DNA of 64,000 nucleotides from an uncultured Eggerthellaceae bacterium (GTDB lineage Bacteria > Actinomycetota > Coriobacteriia > Coriobacteriales > Eggerthellaceae), in contig CAJURZ010000002.1 in the NCBI GenBank assembly GCA_910588905.1, forward strand, positions 81,165 through 145,164, given 5' to 3'. Of this stretch, positions 1 to 8,312 are shown piece after piece. Under the pieces are notes generated by a model that saw only the letters and a list, made by a program, of their open reading frames with translations, did not search any database and had not been told where the DNA came from. Every line of letters starts with the position of its first letter. Position 1 is the first letter of the stretch. Both the position numbers and the translations under genes were made by a program.

Positions 1-1
1 A

Positions 2-259
2 GGCTACGGCATCTGGACCTATACAGGCTATCGCCTCGAAGACCTCATGGCCCGCAAGGAGCCTGCCGTGCAGGAGCTCATAAATGCCTCGGACGTGATC
101 GTAGACGGTCCCTTCATCGAAGCCCTCAAGTCCCTGGATCTGGAATGGCGCGGGTCTTCCAACCAGCGCTTGATCGATGTCCCCAAGACCTTGACTCAGG
201 GCAGTGTCGTCCTCTGGGCACCTCCCACCTACACCCTGGAGCGCCCTCCCTCGTGGTAG
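2..259 (+). CDS. nrdG: Anaerobic ribonucleotide reductase activating protein NrdG (3' part only)
   Basis: The reading frame enters from the left edge and stops at 257-259, leaving the last 85 residues. They contain the GIWTYTGY segment and the C-terminal DGPF-x-E...RGSSNQR-I/L-IDV pattern typical of NrdG. This radical SAM activase installs the glycyl radical on the class III ribonucleotide reductase NrdD. The CxxxCxxC Fe-S motif lies outside the window, as presumably does nrdD. An 8-bp inverted repeat (252-259 with 281-288) overlaps the stop codon and may help end transcription, but no T-tract follows. The family assignment is good; the N-terminus cannot be checked. Confidence 0.85.
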   Translation, partial: GYGIWTYTGYRLEDLMARKEPAVQELINASDVIVDGPFIEALKSLDLEWRGSSNQRLIDVPKTLTQGSVVLWAPPTYTLERPPSW

Positions 260-374
260 CTCGCCTTAGGTTGAGTTCCACTACCACGCTCCGCCAGCAA
301 GGCAATGGAGCAGCACAGCGTGTCTGCACGATGACGGTCTGAAATTCAAGTCTTTTTTTCGAAGAGCCCACCGG

Positions 375-380
375 TATACT
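375..380 (+). promoter_or_regulatory. -10 element (TATACT) for the candidate 6S RNA
   Basis: TATACT matches the sigma-70 -10 consensus at five of six positions and lies in an AT-richer stretch. A start of transcription about 7 bp downstream (near 387) would fall just before the 5' arm of the long-range helix of the RNA described next. No good -35 hexamer is visible at 16-18 bp spacing. Confidence 0.45.
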
Positions 381-387
381 CGAAGGC

Positions 388-560
388 GAGTCCTGCCCCG
401 CCATTTTCTGCGATGGACCGATGCATTTATCATGGGAGCTCTAGATCGCGGACGGAATGGAGATTCGTGCCCGTTGGCACGAAAGCCAGGAAGCCCGCTG
501 CGAGCACCCACCTATCAAGGTGGGTTCATCCTGTTGGTGCGGGCAGGGCGTTATCCTTGA
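388..560 (+). ncRNA. ssrS: Candidate 6S RNA (SsrS-like)
   Basis: This gap between nrdG and the kinase gene is over 300 bp and has no believable ORF. It folds like 6S RNA. A closing stem pairs 392-403 with 535-547, with one bulged C. An apical hairpin has a perfect 8-bp stem (464-471 with 476-483, loop CGTT). A smaller hairpin on the 3' side (507-513 with 518-524, loop ATCA) reads CCCACCT...AGGTGGGTTC, much like the 3' central-bubble hairpin of many 6S RNAs. A -10 box sits at the right distance upstream. 6S RNA mimics an open promoter and binds RNA polymerase. The 3' end is uncertain and no clean terminator was seen. The architecture is seen directly; the family name is an inference. Confidence 0.55.
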
Positions 561-573
561 GCTCTGTTCTGAG

Positions 574-2559
574 CTATCCCTCTGAAGGCCCTGGGGTATC
601 TCCCCCCGAAGAGGGAGCAGGGCCTTTGGATACCTCAATGGTAACGGTGGTTCCCTTTTCCACCCGCTCACCACCGCTGATGCTCTGCTGCATGACCTGA
701 CCCGCGGGCGTATTCTCAGAGTAATTGGAGATCACGTTCACGTTGAGCCCCGCGTCCCGCATGGCGCTTTCAGCGTATTGCTGAGAGCTGCCCACCACAT
801 TCGGCACGCTCACCGTTGTGTCTTCCTTGCCCTTGGAGACCACGACGCTCACTGTCGTATCCTTCGGCACCTTGCCGCTGTTGGGAGACTGGCTGATGAC
901 ACAGCCCTCGGCTACAGAATTGCTGTATTCGCTGCCTGCCTGGGAGAGCTTCAGGCCTTCTTTCTCCAGCCGGGCGCGGGCCGCATCCAAAGACATGCCC
1001 GTCACGTCAGGCACTTCCACCTGATCCGTCCCCTGAGAGATGACCAGGTCTATCTTGGAACCCTGGGGAGCCTTGGTCTTGCCGGAGGGGGTCTGCTTCA
1101 TGACCTTCCCCTCTTCTACCGTATCAGAGTACTCCTTGGTGGTCTCACCCACGGAGAATCCAGCTACGGTGATGGCCTTGCGCGCCTCATCCAGCGTCAT
1201 GCCCGTCACGTCAGGCACGTCTATCTCTTCACTGCCCTGGGACACGTCGATGTTGATCTTGGAGCCCTTCTCGGCTTTCTCCCCGCCCTTGGGGCTCTGG
1301 CCCACAACGGTACCCGGTTCCGCGCTGTCATCGTAGACGTTTTTGACCTCGCCCACCTTGAAGCCTGCCTGCTCTATCTGCACCTGGGCCTGATCAGCAG
1401 GCAGCCCCGTGACATCGGGAACGTCCAGCTTCTCGCCCCCACCCAGACCGAAGGCGAAGATGCCGCCCGCGATGAGGAGGATGGCTGCGATGACGGCCAC
1501 AGCGATGCCCGCCTTCTTCTTGCCGGACATGCCCTGCTTATCATCCGCGCCGCGATAGCTGCGCGCGCTCCCATTGGTGCCAGCAGCATGAGCACCACCC
1601 ACTGCAGAGATGGGCATCGTCTTCGTTGGGTCAGCTCCAACCCCCACCGCAGGCATCACGCGAGTCTGAGCACTGCTCAGACCATCGGCGTCCATGATGG
1701 GAACCGTAGCCTCAGCGCTCAGGGGACGCCCGGCCAGGAAGTCGTTCAAAGCCTGGCGCATGTCATTGGCAGTGGCGAACCGGCGCGTTGGATCCTTCTG
1801 CATGGCGCAGAGGATGATGGTTTCAAGCTCAGGAGAGATATCCGGGTTGACGTCCCGAGGCGGCTTCGGCTCGTCCTGCACTTGCATGAGAGCCACGCTC
1901 ACCGCATCCGGACCGTCGAAGGGAAGCGTACCCGTGGTAGCCTCATAGAGCACCACACCGAGCGAATAGATGTCAGAGGCCGCTGAGAGATCCTTGCCCT
2001 GGGCCTGCTCTGGGGAGGCGTAATGGGCGGTACCCAGCACCACCTGGGTCTTATCAGCCGTAGAGTTCTTCGCCCGGGCGATGCCGAAATCCATCACCTT
2101 CACGTTGCCGTCTGGCTGGACCATGATGTTCTGAGGCTTCACATCCCGGTGGATGATGTCCTGTTGATGGGCAGCCGTGAGCGCCTGGCAGACCTGAGCA
2201 CCGATCTTGGCCACAGTGCGCTGATTGAGAGCGCCTCGCTGCTGGATAGCGGTCTTCAGGTCAGAACCGCGGATGTATTCCATGACAATGTAATAGGTAT
2301 CATCATCATGACCCCAGTCGTAGACGTTCACGATATAGGGGCTTTGGAGATTCGCGGCTGCAGCGGCTTCCTGGCGGAAGCGCCGAGCGAAATCAGGATC
2401 ATCGGCATATTGCGGAAGCATCACCTTGACGGCGACCACGCGACCGAGGGTGGTGTCAGTTGCTGTGTAGACCTCGGCCATCCCGCCGATGCCGATACGA
2501 TCGCCCACTTCATAGCGCCCCGCGAAGGTGCGGCCGGTCATGGGGCCTTTTCCAGTCAC
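574..2559 (-). CDS. pknB: PASTA-domain serine/threonine protein kinase (PknB/StkP type)
   Basis: A 661-residue membrane receptor kinase. The N-terminal kinase domain (about residues 14-275) shows the glycine loop GIGGMAEVY, the ATP lysine in VAVKVM, the catalytic loop HRDVKPQN, the DFG segment VMDFGIA and GTAHYASPEQA in the activation segment. A low-complexity linker and one transmembrane helix (about 348-373) lead to four extracellular PASTA repeats (VPDVTG or VPNVVG starts), which in this family bind muropeptides. Such kinases regulate cell wall synthesis and division. The start is a GTG at 2559, preceded by AAGGAG at 5-nt spacing. A second methionine six codons in lacks a ribosome binding site. 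No phosphatase or FtsW/PBP partner lies beside it, so it appears to be transcribed alone. Confidence 0.95.
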   Translation of the reverse strand: MTGKGPMTGRTFAGRYEVGDRIGIGGMAEVYTATDTTLGRVVAVKVMLPQYADDPDFARRFRQEAAAAANLQSPYIVNVYDWGHDDDTYYIVMEYIRGSDLKTAIQQRGALNQRTVAKIGAQVCQALTAAHQQDIIHRDVKPQNIMVQPDGNVKVMDFGIARAKNSTADKTQVVLGTAHYASPEQAQGKDLSAASDIYSLGVVLYEATTGTLPFDGPDAVSVALMQVQDEPKPPRDVNPDISPELETIILCAMQKDPTRRFATANDMRQALNDFLAGRPLSAEATVPIMDADGLSSAQTRVMPAVGVGADPTKTMPISAVGGAHAAGTNGSARSYRGADDKQGMSGKKKAGIAVAVIAAILLIAGGIFAFGLGGGEKLDVPDVTGLPADQAQVQIEQAGFKVGEVKNVYDDSAEPGTVVGQSPKGGEKAEKGSKINIDVSQGSEEIDVPDVTGMTLDEARKAITVAGFSVGETTKEYSDTVEEGKVMKQTPSGKTKAPQGSKIDLVISQGTDQVEVPDVTGMSLDAARARLEKEGLKLSQAGSEYSNSVAEGCVISQSPNSGKVPKDTTVSVVVSKGKEDTTVSVPNVVGSSQQYAESAMRDAGLNVNVISNYSENTPAGQVMQQSISGGERVEKGTTVTIEVSKGPAPSSGGDTPGPSEG

Positions 2560-2702
2560 GTTGACTCCTTAGGTACACATCATCTTGTTCGTTTACGCTG
2601 CGTTTCAATGCGTGCAGGACATGATACCACGCCCCACTCAGCCTGACCCATCAATGAAGGAAAGCGGTGTGCATCCCTTACGCATCTGAAGCCGTCCGGA
2701 TA

Positions 2703-4277
2703 TCAGTGGCGGAAGTGCCTATGGCCCGTGAAGACCAGAGCAACGCCCTTCTCGTTGGCCGCTTGGATGACCTCTTCATCCCGGATAGAGCCGCCCGGCT
2801 CTATCACCGCCGTCACCCCGGCATCGGCCAGCACATCGAACCCATCGCGGAAGGGGAAGAACGCGTCACTGGCTGCTACAGCACCCTTCGCCTTGTCCCC
2901 TGCCTGCTCCACAGCGATGCGGGCTGAATTCACGCGGTTGGGCTGTCCGCCACCCGCGCCCACGCTGGCGTTATCCTTGGCTATCAGGATGGCGTTGGAT
3001 TTCACGGACTTCACGGCCTTCCAAGCGAAGAGGAGCTCTTCCATCTGCTGGGACGTGGGCTGCACATCCCCGGCCACTTCGAAGGTATCCACTCCCTCGA
3101 CCACCGAGTCAGACACCTGAGCCAGCAGACCGCCTTCAACGCTGCGGTACTCCACAGCCTCACCCGGAGCATTCACACCGCCCGTAGAGAGCAGACGACA
3201 ATTCGGCTTGCTGGCGTACATCTCACAGGCATCCCCAGAGAATTCCGGAGCCACGATGGCCTCAACGAATTGCTTGTTATCGAAGATGGCAGCCACGGTA
3301 TCTCCGGTCACAGGACGGTTGAACGCCATGACGCCACCGTAGGCGGAGACCGGATCGCACTCATGGGCCCGCTTGTAGGCCACGGTCACATTCTCATCAA
3401 CGCAGACGCCGCAGGGGGTGAGGTGCTTCACGATGACGCAGGCAGGCTGGTCGAACTCGCGCACCGCAGCCCAGGCAGCATCCAGATCGAGGTAGTTGTT
3501 GTAGGAGAGCTCCTTGCCCTGGAGCTGGAGCGCTTGAGCCAGGGTGGTAGCTGCATTCGGATAGTCATCACGGGTGTAGAAAGCGGCTGCTTGGTGGGGA
3601 TTCTCACCATAGCGCAGGGACTGCTTCTTCTTGAGCCCCAGTTCCACCGAAGAAGCGAACGCGTCTTCCCCAGCCTCAGCCAACTGCGCGCCCATCCACC
3701 GAGAGATGGCCCCATCGTAGGCCGCCGTGGTAGTGAACACATCCAGCGCGAGCTGCTGACGGGTCTCATAGGTGGTGCGGCCATCATTCGCACGCATCTC
3801 TTCCAGGATATCCTCATAGGTATCCGGACGGGTGACCACAGCCACGCTGGCGAAGTTCTTCGCCGCAGAGCGCAGCATGGAGGGGCCTCCGATGTCTATG
3901 TTCTCGATGCAGGTGCCGAAGTCGGCCCCGGATTCCACCGTCTTCTCGAAGGCGTAGAGGTTCACCACCACCATGTCTATCATCTGGATGCCATGCTCTG
4001 ACGCCTGAGCCATGTGGCTCTCATCATCACGCTTGGCCAAAAGGCCGCCGTGGACCCGAGGATGCAAGGTCTTCACACGGCCATCCATCATCTCAGGGAA
4101 CTGCGTGACCTCATCGATGGGGGTCACGGGCACCCCAGCATCAGCGATGGCTCGAGCCGTGCCGCCCGTGGAGATGATCTGGCACCCGAACTCCTCCACC
4201 AGGGTCTTCGCAAAGCCAACGATGCCGGTCTTGTCTGTCACGGACATCAGAACGCGCTTGATCTTCGGACTTTCCAT
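2703..4277 (-). CDS. purH: Bifunctional AICAR transformylase / IMP cyclohydrolase
   Basis: A full-length PurH (524 residues) catalysing the last two steps of IMP synthesis. The N-terminal cyclohydrolase (MGS-like) domain, about residues 8-150, carries VTDKTGIVGFAKTL and STGGTARAI. The transformylase domain has the conserved LRYGENPHQ motif, VIVKHLTPCG and the C-terminal TGHRHFRH tail. An AGGGGAGAT ribosome binding site precedes the ATG. It is the last gene of a purM-purN-xdhC-purH run on the minus strand, about 10 bp after the XdhC-like gene. The 143 bp between it and pknB show no strong terminator. Confidence 0.97.
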   Translation of the reverse strand: MESPKIKRVLMSVTDKTGIVGFAKTLVEEFGCQIISTGGTARAIADAGVPVTPIDEVTQFPEMMDGRVKTLHPRVHGGLLAKRDDESHMAQASEHGIQMIDMVVVNLYAFEKTVESGADFGTCIENIDIGGPSMLRSAAKNFASVAVVTRPDTYEDILEEMRANDGRTTYETRQQLALDVFTTTAAYDGAISRWMGAQLAEAGEDAFASSVELGLKKKQSLRYGENPHQAAAFYTRDDYPNAATTLAQALQLQGKELSYNNYLDLDAAWAAVREFDQPACVIVKHLTPCGVCVDENVTVAYKRAHECDPVSAYGGVMAFNRPVTGDTVAAIFDNKQFVEAIVAPEFSGDACEMYASKPNCRLLSTGGVNAPGEAVEYRSVEGGLLAQVSDSVVEGVDTFEVAGDVQPTSQQMEELLFAWKAVKSVKSNAILIAKDNASVGAGGGQPNRVNSARIAVEQAGDKAKGAVAASDAFFPFRDGFDVLADAGVTAVIEPGGSIRDEEVIQAANEKGVALVFTGHRHFRH

Positions 4278-4286
4278 GGATCTCCC

Positions 4287-5276
4287 CTATCTTCCCAGTG
4301 ATCTCTCGTGCTTTTCCTGTGCTTCAGCGCTATAGCGGGAGCGATAGCGCACATCGATGAGCTCCGCCACGATGGCGATGGCCAGCTCGGCGGGAGTCTT
4401 CGCCCCGAACTTGAGGCCGATGGGACGCTTCACGCGCTCCCAGTCCTCTTCAGTGATGCCCGCAGCCAATACCAGGTCATGGACCGTGGAATTCTTCCCT
4501 GCGCATCCCATCATGCCCACATAGGCTACGCGGTTCTCCAGCGCCCATATGCAGCTCTCTGGATCGAACATGTGGCCCCGCGTGAGAACGCAGACGTAGT
4601 CTTCCGGCGAAGCCGTCAGATTCGCCAGCTCATGGAAGTCTCCGCCATGGAGCATCACCCGTTCAGCCTCAGGGAAGCGCTCTTCATTGAGGTAGGCGCT
4701 GTCATAGTCAACCACCTTCACCTCGAAGCCCACGTGCTGGGCGAGCTTCGCCAGGTCAACGGCTACATCCGATGCCCCCAAAAGCCACACGCGCACCGAG
4801 CTGAATAGGGGCACGCTGGCCCAGGTGAGCCCCTCGAACTGCTGATTGTGCATGGAGGGGCCCCGGGTCACGTCCTTCATCTGAAAGGCGTCCCGAGGGC
4901 TGTAGGGATGGGCGGCCACGATCTCCTTCGCGTCATTGCAAAAGAACAGGAAGGATTCCCCGTTCGCGGAACCCTCTTCGCCATACTTCTTCGTGACCTC
5001 ATTATCCGTGTTCGCCTGAGCGGCGCGAGCATCATAGACCACCTTGAAGCCAAGCCAGGCCAGCTCTCCTGCGTCTATGGCTTGAAGCGCCCGCTTCAGC
5101 ACGGGGATGTCAGCTGCCGTCATGGCCTGGGCTATCTGCTCCAGGGAGTCTGGGCTCAGATGGTCGTTGCCCACCGTGGCTTGCACGCTGAAAGCCGGGA
5201 TATCCTCCACTGAGAGCACAGGGGTGTTCCCCGCTTCCAGCTCTTTGATGATCCGTTCGAGGACTTCGCGTCTCAT
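4287..5276 (-). CDS. XdhC/CoxI-family protein embedded in the purine operon
   Basis: A 329-residue protein whose C-terminal half is an XdhC Rossmann domain. It has a nucleotide-binding-like segment WLLGASDVAVDLAKLA, the YVGMMGCAGKNS segment and the hallmark ending RPIGLKFGAKTPAELAIAIVAE. XdhC-family proteins insert or sulfurate the molybdenum cofactor of xanthine dehydrogenase-type enzymes. The usual XdhC N-terminal GS-P signature is not recognisable here; residues 1-150 look divergent. It overlaps purN by 4 bp and precedes purH, so it is cotranscribed with purine biosynthesis genes. No molybdenum hydroxylase is adjacent. The family is fairly sure; the partner enzyme is unknown. Confidence 0.8.
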   Translation of the reverse strand: MRREVLERIIKELEAGNTPVLSVEDIPAFSVQATVGNDHLSPDSLEQIAQAMTAADIPVLKRALQAIDAGELAWLGFKVVYDARAAQANTDNEVTKKYGEEGSANGESFLFFCNDAKEIVAAHPYSPRDAFQMKDVTRGPSMHNQQFEGLTWASVPLFSSVRVWLLGASDVAVDLAKLAQHVGFEVKVVDYDSAYLNEERFPEAERVMLHGGDFHELANLTASPEDYVCVLTRGHMFDPESCIWALENRVAYVGMMGCAGKNSTVHDLVLAAGITEEDWERVKRPIGLKFGAKTPAELAIAIVAELIDVRYRSRYSAEAQEKHERSLGR

Positions 5277-5881
5277 GCGATGCAGACCTTCCTCTCATCA
5301 TCGATGCTCACGCGCCCCTCAGCCAGCAGGCGCAGGACCTCCGGGTAGAGAACATGCTCTGTGGCATGGATGCGCTCCTCCAAGGAGTCTATAGTGTCTG
5401 TCTCGAGCACAGGAACGGCCCGCTGGGCCACGATGGGGCCCTTGTCGTAGTCTTCATTGGCAAAATGCACGGTGACACCGGTGACCTTCACCCCGGTGTC
5501 CCACGCATCCTGGATGGCATGGGCCCCTTTGAACGAAGGCAGCAGCGCCGGGTGCAGGTTGAGCACCCGATCGGGGAATGCATCCAGCACCACGGGCGTG
5601 AGCTTGCGCATGTAGCCCGCCATCACCAGATACTCTGCCCCGGCTGAGCGCATCTCGTCCACGATACGCTGGTCAGCGGCTTGTGAATCAGCATAGACGC
5701 TGCGATCGAGGGCACAGACGGGAATGGCCGCCCGTTCAGCCCGTTGGATGCCGAAGGCATCCGGACGAGAGGATATCACCCGCACTACTTCTACGGGCAG
5801 ACCGTCTTCGATGGCATCCAGGATAGCCTGGAGGTTGGTGCCGCTTCCGGAGAGCAGGACTCCGATCCTCAGCCTGCTCAT
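5273..5881 (-). CDS. purN: Phosphoribosylglycinamide formyltransferase
   Basis: A 202-residue GAR transformylase that uses 10-formyl-THF in the third step of purine synthesis. It shows the N-terminal SGSGTNLQAILDAI loop, the catalytic HPALLPSFKG segment with Asn-x-His in LNLHPALL, GVTVHFANEDYDKGPI, and the conserved aspartate in YDKGPIVAQ. The length is normal for the family. It overlaps purM upstream and the XdhC-like gene downstream by 4 bp each (ATGA junctions), so the three are translationally coupled. Confidence 0.96.
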   Translation of the reverse strand: MSRLRIGVLLSGSGTNLQAILDAIEDGLPVEVVRVISSRPDAFGIQRAERAAIPVCALDRSVYADSQAADQRIVDEMRSAGAEYLVMAGYMRKLTPVVLDAFPDRVLNLHPALLPSFKGAHAIQDAWDTGVKVTGVTVHFANEDYDKGPIVAQRAVPVLETDTIDSLEERIHATEHVLYPEVLRLLAEGRVSIDDERKVCIA

Positions 5882-6927
5882 CGGTAGACCACCTGACCTT
5901 CTCCAGGGATGACCGAACCGATGATGAAAGCCTCTTCGCCGACCGACTCGAAATGAGCCATCAGCTCATCAGAACGCGAGGCGTCAACGATGAGGACCAT
6001 GCCCACTCCCATGTTGAAGGTCTTCAGGGCCTCCATCGAAGAGAGATTCGCCGCATCGCAGATGAAGCGGATGATGGGAGGCTCAGGCCAAGAACCCAGC
6101 TGCACCTGAGCATCCAAGGTGGCCGGGAGGGCCCGATCCAGGTTCTCCGAGATACCGCCTCCGGTGATGTGGGCCAGCGCATGGATAGCGCCGGGGAGCG
6201 CCTTCAGGGCATCCAGCACCGGGCGCACATAGATGCGCGTGGGCTGCAAGAGCGCCTCCAAGATGGAAGCCCCCTCCAGCCACTCCCGCGGAGCCATGAG
6301 CTCCTCCCGCTCCTTGCCTTCGATAGCCACCTTGCGCACCAACGAATAGCCATTGGAGTGGATGCCCGAAGAGGGCAAGCCGATCAGCACATCCCCTTCG
6401 CGCACACGGGCCGGATCGAGCATCTGCGGCCGATCCACCACACCCACGCAGAAACCGGAGAGGTCATAGTCATCAGGATCCATGACGCCAGGGTGCTCAG
6501 CCATCTCGCCGCCGATGAGCGCGCACCCCGCCAGCTTGCAGCCTTCAGCCACACCCTCCACGATAGCGGAGGCAGCGTCAGCGGTCAGCTTGCCCACAGC
6601 CATGTAGTCCAGGAAGAAGAGGGGCTCAGCCCCCGTGGCCAGGATATCGTTCACGCACATGGCCACCAGGTCTATGCCAACGGTATTGTGCACCCCCACC
6701 ATCTGGGCCAGCTTCAGCTTCGTGCCCACGCCGTCGGTGCCGCTGACCAGGATAGGGTCTTCCATGGCCTTGGCCGCAGCGATGCTGAACAGCCCCCCGA
6801 AGCCACCGATGTCTCCGATGACCTCAGGACGGTAGGTCTCCTTGACGGTGGCCTTGATGGCATCTACCGCCCGTGCGCCCTCTGCCGTATCCACTCCCGC
6901 GCTTGCATAGGTGACTTCTTCGGCCAT
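5878..6927 (-). CDS. purM: Phosphoribosylformylglycinamidine cyclo-ligase (AIR synthetase)
   Basis: A 349-residue PurM of the ATP-dependent AIR synthetase fold. Visible motifs are YASAGVDTAEGARAV, the GxGGLF segment, LVSGTDGVGTKL, GIDLVAMCVNDI, the GGEMAEHPG loop and GLPSSGIHSNGYSLVR. The start was placed at the ATG at 6927 because AAGGA lies 6 nt upstream. A GTG two codons earlier would overlap that ribosome binding site. It is the first gene of the pur run; the 50-bp gap to the sortase gene holds its likely promoter, but no consensus boxes are clear. Confidence 0.96.
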   Translation of the reverse strand: MAEEVTYASAGVDTAEGARAVDAIKATVKETYRPEVIGDIGGFGGLFSIAAAKAMEDPILVSGTDGVGTKLKLAQMVGVHNTVGIDLVAMCVNDILATGAEPLFFLDYMAVGKLTADAASAIVEGVAEGCKLAGCALIGGEMAEHPGVMDPDDYDLSGFCVGVVDRPQMLDPARVREGDVLIGLPSSGIHSNGYSLVRKVAIEGKEREELMAPREWLEGASILEALLQPTRIYVRPVLDALKALPGAIHALAHITGGGISENLDRALPATLDAQVQLGSWPEPPIIRFICDAANLSSMEALKTFNMGVGMVLIVDASRSDELMAHFESVGEEAFIIGSVIPGEGQVVYR

Positions 6928-6985
6928 GGGCACTCCTTGATCTGATGGTATGAGGACATCCCCATTCTAACAGGGGAGAGCCGCT

Positions 6986-8053
6986 TTACAGCAGGCGTTC
7001 GTCCACCATTCCATGGACGTTCGCAACGTCCTCCTCATCCACCAGAGCATTGCCCTTCGTGATGTCAGAGCCCGCGGGCAAGAACTCGTCGACCGTGCCG
7101 AAGGTGATGAGCCTGTTCTCATGGTCAGGTTGACTGCACGTAGAGAACGCGAACACCTGCTTGATCTGATCTATCGGCGGAGCAGGCGGATTCGCCACGA
7201 CCAGGGAGTCAGCCAACCGCTGGCTCACATAGGCCCGGAACTCCTCCTGGGTGGGGAAGTTCGGGATGGCTATATCCGTTGAGGCTCCCGGAACCTTGTC
7301 CAAGGCGAACGTGGTCACGCGGAAGTTCCCTTCCGGGGTGAGCACGTAGACCGTGCGGTTGGCATTGAAGATGGCTTCATCCTCATAGGTGGCGAAATGG
7401 GCGAACATGGAACCGTTGTTCAAGTGATGACCGTAGACGATGTTCACCTGATCGGTCCAGAGCGGCGAATTCGCCCCCGACAGCATGACGGTGCCGTATT
7501 CGGCGCCGAAGGTCCCTACGGAGTTGTCTCCGAAGGTGCGCTTGAGATAGTAGTTGTCGTCGTTCTCCCGCCAGACGATGGGGTAATTGACGACGCTGTT
7601 CGGCACATAGATCCAACCCACCACATCAGGGTTGATGGCCCGAAGCCCCTCCCAATCTATCTGGAAGCTGCCAAGAGAGACGATGCTCCCGTCTCCCTCG
7701 TCCTGGATCTGCATATGCTCCTCGGCCAGCTGGTCGTATTCGCTCTGCCCAGCCCAATAGGTGTAGAAGATATAGCCGATGCCGCTCACAGCCGCCAGGA
7801 GGACCACCAGGGACAGGATGAAGAAGACGCGCCAGATGCCTCCCCGTCGCGCCCCCTTCGAGTAGCGACGGTCCGCATGCTGCTCAGCGGAGGTCGTCTG
7901 CACCGGATTCACTCCCCCGGCTACCGCCTGCTGCTGATAGGGCTGCTGGTAGACCTGCTGGGGAAAGGGCTGCGATGGCTGCGGTTGCTGCGGCTGAGGC
8001 TGAAGCGGTTGCGGCTGCCCCTGGGAGCGGGGATCATAGGGAGGGTGCGCCAT
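6986..8053 (-). CDS. srtB: Class B sortase
   Basis: A 355-residue transpeptidase. Residues 1-75 are a proline/glutamine-rich cytoplasmic tail and about 76-98 form one transmembrane helix. The extracellular sortase domain has the catalytic His in NIVYGHHLNNGSMF, the catalytic Cys in FAFSTCSQ and the Arg in ENRLITFG, a spacing typical of class B enzymes. The domain around WIYVPNSVVNYPI is also characteristic. The Q/P-rich N-terminal tail is unusual. A 39-residue membrane peptide gene lies 15 bp upstream in the same direction. No sortase substrate is adjacent; the LAETG protein at the right end of the window is 50 kb away, so no link can be claimed. Confidence 0.92.
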   Translation of the reverse strand: MAHPPYDPRSQGQPQPLQPQPQQPQPSQPFPQQVYQQPYQQQAVAGGVNPVQTTSAEQHADRRYSKGARRGGIWRVFFILSLVVLLAAVSGIGYIFYTYWAGQSEYDQLAEEHMQIQDEGDGSIVSLGSFQIDWEGLRAINPDVVGWIYVPNSVVNYPIVWRENDDNYYLKRTFGDNSVGTFGAEYGTVMLSGANSPLWTDQVNIVYGHHLNNGSMFAHFATYEDEAIFNANRTVYVLTPEGNFRVTTFALDKVPGASTDIAIPNFPTQEEFRAYVSQRLADSLVVANPPAPPIDQIKQVFAFSTCSQPDHENRLITFGTVDEFLPAGSDITKGNALVDEEDVANVHGMVDERLL

Positions 8054-8068
8054 GGATACCTACCGTTC

Positions 8069-8188
8069 CTACTTCTTCTTCATCTCGTCGATGAAGCCCT
8101 TGGCAACGAACGCCACGATCAAGATCACGATGATGGCGATGATGACGCCGATCATCCACGGTTCGACCTGCATTCCGAACAGTTCCAT
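8069..8188 (-). CDS. Small single-pass membrane protein (39 residues)
   Basis: A short ORF starting MELFGMQ, followed by a hydrophobic helix rich in Ile and Val (about residues 12-29) and a charged end MKKK. An AAGGGGG ribosome binding site lies 5-6 nt before the ATG. The gene ends 15 bp before the sortase gene, so the two are probably cotranscribed. The topology suggests a membrane peptide with a lysine-rich tail. The function is unknown; it could be an accessory of the sortase or an independent stress peptide. The ORF is short, but the good ribosome binding site and tight linkage support it. Confidence 0.6.
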   Translation of the reverse strand: MELFGMQVEPWMIGVIIAIIVILIVAFVAKGFIDEMKKK

Positions 8189-8254
8189 GGGAACCCCCTT
8201 CGTCTATGGTTCTCTGTTTCGCCCATGGTAACACCGATGGGCCTGATACAGAAC

Positions 8255-8280
8255 AGGGCGAGGTATCCCTACCTCGCCCT
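8255..8280 (-). terminator. Terminator downstream of clpB
   Basis: A perfect 10-bp inverted repeat (AGGGCGAGGT at 8255-8264 with ACCTCGCCCT at 8271-8280, 6-nt loop) lies just beyond the clpB stop codon and upstream of the small membrane protein gene. The minus strand continues with TGTTCTGT. It probably ends the chaperone operon. Confidence 0.75.
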
Positions 8281-8312
8281 TGCGCTCTAGCTTGGCAGGA
8301 CCAGTGCGCCCT

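Noticed and set aside
388..560. SRP (4.5S) RNA or tmRNA instead of 6S RNA
   Set aside because: The conserved SRP domain IV loop (GGAA loop with AGCAG asymmetric strand) and tmRNA tag or tRNA-like ends are absent.
778..1986. Long plus-strand ORF (402 codons) opposite the PASTA kinase
   Set aside because: It is antisense to a clearly conserved kinase gene, with histidine/arginine-rich shadow-type translation and no ribosome binding site.
6986..8053. Link between sortase B and the LAETG protein
   Set aside because: They are 50 kb apart and class B enzymes usually use other motifs; an LPXTG-type sortase is probably encoded elsewhere.
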